A DNA stretch of 64,000 bases from Micropterix aruncella. Its lineage: Eukaryota > Arthropoda > Insecta > Lepidoptera > Micropterigidae. The position numbers and the translations under genes were made by a program. Shown in pieces: positions 58,641 through 64,000 of this stretch. Location of the stretch: positions 25,616,469-25,680,468 of the forward strand of contig OX155961.1 in the NCBI GenBank assembly GCA_944548615.1. The letters are read 5' to 3'. Below the pieces are notes generated by a model that was not told the DNA's origin, made no database searches, and saw only the letters and a list, made by a program, of their open reading frames with translations. Numbering within the stretch: the first letter of the stretch is position 1; every line of letters starts with the position of its first letter.

Positions 58641-60085
58641 CCCATTTATAGCATTGAGGATTTTGACAATATCAATTTTTCGAAGCTCTATTGACCTACT
58701 TGACTATTATTATTCCTTATTCTTTCTATTATTGACTATTTTACAATTGCATATTTTTTTTCTTCTTACTATTGGCTATTGACTATTATTATTATCACTG
58801 TTTGTTTGTATTTGTGTTTTTCTTTGAAATATCTTCCCATATGATAATTTGTGAAATTATCCAATATTTGTTTGATTATTTAGTACCATTGTCCACATGA
58901 AAATTCTACGAAATTATGTAAGAATTTTGATTGAAAATATTGGAAAATGTTGCTTCCTCTATATAACCTAGAAAATCTGCGCTTGGATGTTCAACGTTCA
59001 TACCTTGCTATACCGAAGTTCATACCTGCCTTAATAAGTGTATATTTAAATATTGTAATAGTTATTTTTGTTAGTTCTTGATATAACCAAGTGTAGGAAT
59101 TCCTATCAACTGGTTTGAAATTAAAACAAAAAAAAACCATTCTTTTTAGTAACAATTACTGAACAACCCATGTCTCCCCATAGCTGGATATAGTCCTGCC
59201 CCAAGACTTGTCACCGCTTATGGTCCTTCGCCTTCCTTATCCAAGCGTGTATTTAATAAGTAAATATGATATTTTTAAAATGTGTATACACTACTGTATT
59301 TATATCAAAGATGTAAACCTTTTACCGAAATAATTTGCAACAAAAATCACTGTGCATTTTACACGTTATTTGTACCGGTATTTCAGGTTTTCATTATTAT
59401 TTTTTTCTGTGGTAATATTTTTATTCATGATTAATTCTTAACTTATGAATACATGACAGTTTGCTTCCACTAGAGACACTGTCATTTCAACACACATATA
59501 TGAGTATGTCAGTGTTGCAAAAATACTATAATTTAAAAACCACGAACGCTTTTGTTTATTTTAATTAAACCATGAAAAGATGCATAAAACAGTATAATTT
59601 TAGTTTGATTTTATTGCATAAATTAAACATTCGTATTCTTACTACGGAATACTGTCAACATTTATTAGATAACTTACATTCTTAGTGAACAATTTTTCTC
59701 TCAAATGCTCAAATATTTCAATAATTCCATTGATTTATGATTCCTATTTGATATGATTTATGATTTATTATGATTTATGACTACCATATTTATGAGTTTT
59801 TTTTATGTACATCCTGCTGCATTGATTGTCATGCCTTTTGGGGAAGATTACATGCGTGTTGACATAATATGCAAAATTAGGATGTTAATTTTAAAGAACA
59901 ATCATAGAAACATTTTACAGATGGATTCACACCAGCCACATTGACGGGTAGACCCTATAAATGGATGGTGATGATAAAACAATTTCGAGCAGGGAATTAC
60001 ACTCGTTTGAAATTAAAAGGCAAGCATATTGGAATGGAATCTGAAAATCAGTATAAAACTGGAGGATAGATTGCATTTGAAATAA
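58641..60085. other. AT-rich sequence, no gene seen
   Basis: No feature recognised apart from a possible LINE 3' region up to about 59140. Confidence 0.4.
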
Positions 60086-60089
60086 AAAT

Positions 60090-60545
60090 ATTCAACAATT
60101 TAATGTAGTTCTAGATTTTAAACGACATCTTATCCCAGATAAACTATATCTGCTTATGTATATTTGCTTATCTCCAAAATAATGAAAATAAAAGTTTTAC
60201 GTTAAAGTAGCTTTCAAATAGCAATTATAATTAGTAAATTATAGTAGTGTTTGTTTGCTGGTTCGTGCCAATCAATTAGCGCAATGCACCGATGAAGCAT
60301 TGCACTAGTGTGCACAAAGTGTACACTATATTTCAATCAGCGGCCGGGTTCGGCGATGCGAATGGCAGCCCGCTAAGAGCGTCGCTATTAATTGAAACCG
60401 CTCTGATGCCGGCGAGTCGCACAAGTCTCGACGTGTGCAGCTGGATGGCGGCGAGATTAAACGCTGCGCCGCGCCTGCAATGAGACACGCTTTTGCCTAT
60501 GCATACGCCGCTCTCGGACGGATTCGACAACAACGCACCAATCAA
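60090..60545 (+). repeat. RepB repeat (copy 2)
   Basis: The AT-rich 5' part ('CAACAATTTAATGTAGTTCT', 'TAGCTTTCAAATAGCAATTA') is followed by the GC-rich core and 'ATACGCCGCTCTCGGACGGA'. The core is close to copy 3; the flanking AT-rich part is much more diverged. Confidence 0.8.
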
Positions 60546-61389
60546 TACCCGTTTCAGTTATTACACACACTACCTCTTTTGACCTTAAAACTTCTAAAAG
60601 TTTAATTTATTCATCGATTATATATTTTCATTAATGTCATAATACGTTTAGGCAGCCCTTCAACGCGGTGGCCCTGATAGTTTACTCCGATGAAACTAAT
60701 AGCCATTTATTTAGGCATCTATAATAACATTGATAATGAATGCCCTTATATAAAAGTCTAATTTATTACACAAATATAATCATTTAACAAATAATAACAG
60801 TAATAGCATTCAATCATTAGAGCCATCTATCGCATTTCTTTATAAGCTGATTACATTATATAAATAATACGGAGAGAATTAAATATTATTTTGTATATTT
60901 TCTTAATTTTGATATAACATCCATTCCGTGCATTCCGATTAGATGGCATTCCGTGTCGGAATGCCATCTATTAGCCTATGTTATCATTAAAGTGCGTAAT
61001 TATTACGTATCGAAAACTGTACATCAAATTAAAAATGTAAATCTTTACGTATTTCATATCAAAATTTTAACAGCTATGATTAAAAATTCGTTTTATAATT
61101 AATCATTATTTTACTTCGATATAGAATAACCGCGTTGGCATGTTTAGAGCACCATACATAATGCGCCACCATAATGCCATGAACCCTGCCATTTTGAACA
61201 TGAAAAAAATTAATCAATAGTTGGAACTATGAGAGATGAAGAGTTTTAGGTCAACGCCATAAGCTCTCGCACGGTTTACAGCGTTTTCTCTTATCAGTAT
61301 TTCATATTAACGCTAAGAGCGTAAGCTTACATGGTAAAATCGAATGCAGCTTTCTACCAGGCAAACATTTGGTTTTACGTAGAGCTTCA
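60546..61389. repeat. RepC fragment and unassigned DNA
   Basis: 60700-60740 shares 'GGCATCTATAATAACATTGA' with about 13840. A perfect 13 bp hairpin lies at 60941-60969 (AGATGGCATTCCG with its complement around a TGT loop). Confidence 0.5.
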
Positions 61390-62110
61390 TATAGGCGCTT
61401 CCCGCTGTTCTGCAAGCCCACCGATCCATAGGCGGTCAGCCATATTCGATTCAAGTCTTTTAATTACGTTGAATGCTACTATTATTTCACCTTCTTCAGC
61501 GGAACCTCACACTCCCGATAGATTTAATTTTTGAAATAAGAAATCTATATAATTTAATGTAATTGACGTTAAATGAAGTCGATTGACACAATTACGGATT
61601 ACAAAGCACTACGCGCTCTAGATAAAATGTCTCTGCTTTTGAGCTCGCCTTTTCAGCTAATCAAATTAAGTGTTTTATTATTATTATTATATATGTTCAT
61701 CTAAATAATATTAAAAAATAAGTTGAGCAATTTTACGTAAACCTGCCAAGCTTTCAAATAGCAACTTTAATTACTGGGTTATAGAAGTGCTCGTTGCCTG
61801 GTTTGTGCCAATCAATTAGCGCTATGGTCCGATGAAGCATTTTACAAAATGTACACTATATTTCAATCAGCGGCCGGATTCGGCGATGCGAGTGTCAGCC
61901 CGATAAGAGCGTCGCTATGAATTGAAACCGCTCTGATGCCGGCGAGTCGCACAAGTCTCGACATGTGCAGTTGAATGGCGGCGAGATTAAACGCCGCGCG
62001 GCGCCTGCAATGAGATACGCTTTTTTTGCATATACGCCGCTCTCGGACGGACGTGTTCCATTTTGCCATACGGCGTGCCCGACAACAACGCACCAATGAA
62101 TTTCCCTTTC
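61390..62110 (+). repeat. RepB repeat (copy 3, longest)
   Basis: Covers the whole family: 'GAATGCTACTATTATTTCAC', 'TATAATTTAATGTAATTGAC', 'CTTTCAAATAGCAACTTTAA', the GC-rich core, and 'ATACGCCGCTCTCGGACGGA'. No conserved frame. Confidence 0.8.
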
Positions 62111-62469
62111 AGTCATTACACACTCTATCTCATTGGACGTCAAAACGTCTGTAAGTTCAGTTTGATGCAAAATCAGTTTGGTAGCCAGGTCAAAATGTCG
62201 ATGTTATGAAAGTCTCCCGAATTTAATTTCACGATAACTCGGTGATCAGATAAATTAATACCAATAACATAACTGAGAACACTGCATTATATGCAAGTAA
62301 TAGTATGTAACTCCTCAGTATTTGAAAGATGAATAATTATTGATGATTTAACGTAACAAAATAAAAAAATACGTTTTGTTTAAATATATATAGACACATA
62401 TACACCATACATATATCAATAAATATTCATATATAATCATACATATATAAATATTCGATCTAATGTATA
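62111..62469. other. AT-rich sequence, no gene seen
   Basis: No feature recognised. Confidence 0.4.
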
Positions 62470-62477
62470 TGTTAGAG

Positions 62478-62861
62478 CAGCGGTTCCCAAAGTGTGGGTC
62501 GCGACCCACTAGTGGGTCGCGAGCTAGTTCCAGGTGGGTCGTGACGTGAACACAAGGTATGAACGTAGGGTATAATATGGCAGATAGATGACGAGATAGA
62601 TTGACGAGTCTAAGTGTATTTAGGATACCTACAGACAGTATAATTAAATAAAATAAATGAGTAAAATAAAGATTGCACTTGAAAATAATAGAATATACAA
62701 CTTGCAATCTTGCAACAGCGCGGGAAGATGAAATAGCCGCACGGAGAGACAGCGCCGCGTCTCTAGCTTCGTCTCGCTCGCCCCCGGTGCACGTGCGGAC
62801 GGGCGGCAGCGTCCGCGCTTCCCATGGTGGGTCGCGGGGTCAATAAATTTGGAAACCCCTG
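62478..62861. mobile_element. hAT (Charlie-type) MITE
   Basis: Ends CAGCGGTTCCCAAAGTG and, in reverse complement, CAGGGGTTTCCAAATTT, with an exact 8 bp duplication TGTTAGAG (62470-62477, 62862-62869). Subterminal GTGGGTCGCG motifs occur at both ends. The CAGNGGTTC(C/T)CAAA start is diagnostic of hAT-Charlie/Tip-like elements. Short and non-coding. Confidence 0.93.
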
Positions 62862-62904
62862 TGTTAGAGTATTCGCTATTATGATTATATTACATTATAT
62901 TTAT

Positions 62905-63440
62905 TGCCGGCTCGCCCCCTAACTACCGGATTTGGAAATATATCTAGGTCTAAAATTAACCTTCAGGATACTTTCGTCCTATCGACTGGTCACGGATATG
63001 AAGACATTTGCGCGGCCTCTAGCTGTTGTATTACAGCGGTAAAATTTTTCGCGGATCTGGGAGTCCTCTGTCCGTAGTGCCACACGGGATCAGGTGGCCC
63101 GTAGGCCTTTTCAAGAGTGGCATGGCATCAGGTCAACATCCACCCCCGCTGCTTAGGAGACAGTATATTTCTACGTCTCCAGACTCCTTCAGCAATTAGT
63201 CAGGTTGCACAACCGATTGGCGTCGCCCAACGGTGCGTAAACGGTCCAGTAGCGCCGGGATGCAATCCCACCAGTAGAAACCAGTCCACCAGCCGCGAGG
63301 CCTGAGACGCGAGAACTTTACCCGGGGTAGCCTTTCGCACGTGGAGGCTTCTGAATAGGAGCTGAATCGTGAGTTGAGCCGATCCGAGAACAAAATTGAT
63401 CTAATGGCTCTATTTGGTAATAAAATTGAGCTACTGTAAA
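62905..63440 (+). repeat. RepA-related repeat (RepA2 subfamily), longest copy
   Basis: 'CTAACTACCGGATTTGGAAA', 'CAATTAGTCAGGTTGCACAA', 'CGGTGCGTAAACGGTCCAGT', 'GTGGAGGCTTCTGAATAGGA' and 'GAGTTGAGCCGATCCGAGAA' parallel RepA block by block but are diverged. Confidence 0.75.
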
Positions 63441-63864
63441 CCCTTCGCTACCAGGGTGATCTAAGAAAACTGTCAAAAAAAACCTGATCTATTTTCTTTG
63501 AAGTTAAAGCATTGTAGATAAGGCGGAATCGGAACCCACGGAAGAAGAAGAATACTTTCGAAACACCCCCCCCCCCCCAACCCCAACAACCCTCCCCCCG
63601 ACAGCAAATCTAGTATTTTTGTAGTAATTTCGTGGTATTAAAATGGCTATTTTTTAATATGGTTCGTTTCTCGGCTAGCCTCGGGCGGCTCGACGGTATT
63701 ATAAGTAAAATTTATGTTAATTATATTTTTTGTTGCTTGTATAAAATATATTGCAACCAAAATAATGTGGTTTCGACCCTACGGCGTCCCGTTTAACAAT
63801 GTGGTTTCGACCCTACGACGCATCTGTGTACATACCGAATTTCAAATCTATAAGTTCAATATTT
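63441..63864. other. Unassigned sequence with C-run and short duplication
   Basis: A C-rich stretch (63565-63600) and a tandem 'AATGTGGTTTCGACCCTACG' duplication (about 63763-63782 and 63800-63819). No gene. Confidence 0.45.
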
Positions 63865-64000
63865 CGAGGTGGACCGATTTTAACCTTTTCAACTCTTGCC
63901 ATGACCAAATGATGCCTGCATTCAGCTCCATCGGACAAAGCATTTGGGCGCTATCGTGTAAGAATACACACAGACATACATACACACAACCAGACACACA
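63865..64000 (+). repeat. ACAG-type repeat, cut by the window end
   Basis: 'GACCAAATGATGCCTGCATT', 'AGCATTTGGGCGCTATCGTG' and an ACAC/ACAG tract running off the end. Confidence 0.7.

Overview
This window is insect nuclear DNA, most likely from a moth or butterfly. It is AT-rich, has no bacterial-style gene packing, and I found no complete host gene. Nearly everything recognisable is a transposable element or other dispersed repeat. The lepidopteran guess rests on Helitrons of the 'ACTAATATTATAAA ... GGGTCAGCTAG' type common in that order. PIF/Harbinger, piggyBac-like, hAT and mariner DNA transposons, plus R1, RTE and CR1/jockey-type LINEs, fit an arthropod. The density and nesting of insertions suggest heterochromatin or a W chromosome; that is inference only.

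Layout. 1-22 kb holds old and small elements: a 5S-rRNA-derived SINE, non-autonomous Helitrons, 5'-truncated LINE ends with (TAAA)n tails, a deleted PIF/Harbinger element that keeps a MADF-domain gene and the start of a transposase gene, MITEs, a fold-back repeat, and a short satellite array. 22.4-45.6 kb is one Ty3/gypsy-type LTR retrotransposon on the minus strand, bounded by a TCCT target duplication, with unusually long (about 4.16 kb) and nearly identical LTRs. Its pol gene is split by a 5.26 kb piggyBac-like element with an exact TTAA duplication. That element contains a copy of a GC-rich ~0.7 kb repeat (called RepA here), and RepA in turn contains an 831 bp hAT element with an exact 8 bp duplication. 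The upstream LTR also carries a truncated LINE with a restriction-like endonuclease domain. 46.8-50.3 kb is another RepA copy interrupted by a 5'-truncated R1-clade LINE. 50-64 kb holds a second 5S-type SINE, a mariner remnant, a long (TA)n tract, three RepA copies in a row, three or four copies of another repeat (RepB) with a conserved GC-rich core, LINE ends, and a textbook hAT MITE.

How it fits together. The coding regions are element genes: gag, protease/RT and RNase H/integrase of the LTR element; RT and endonuclease regions of LINEs; and Harbinger accessory and transposase fragments. Target duplications and interruptions give a relative chronology: ACAG-type repeat, then gypsy element, then the piggyBac-like, RepA and hAT layers (the order of RepA relative to piggyBac is inferred). 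The most unusual observation is in the long LTR, where three decayed primer-binding-site-like segments are stacked just inside the real LTR/PBS boundary, as though the LTR grew by repeatedly absorbing its own leader.
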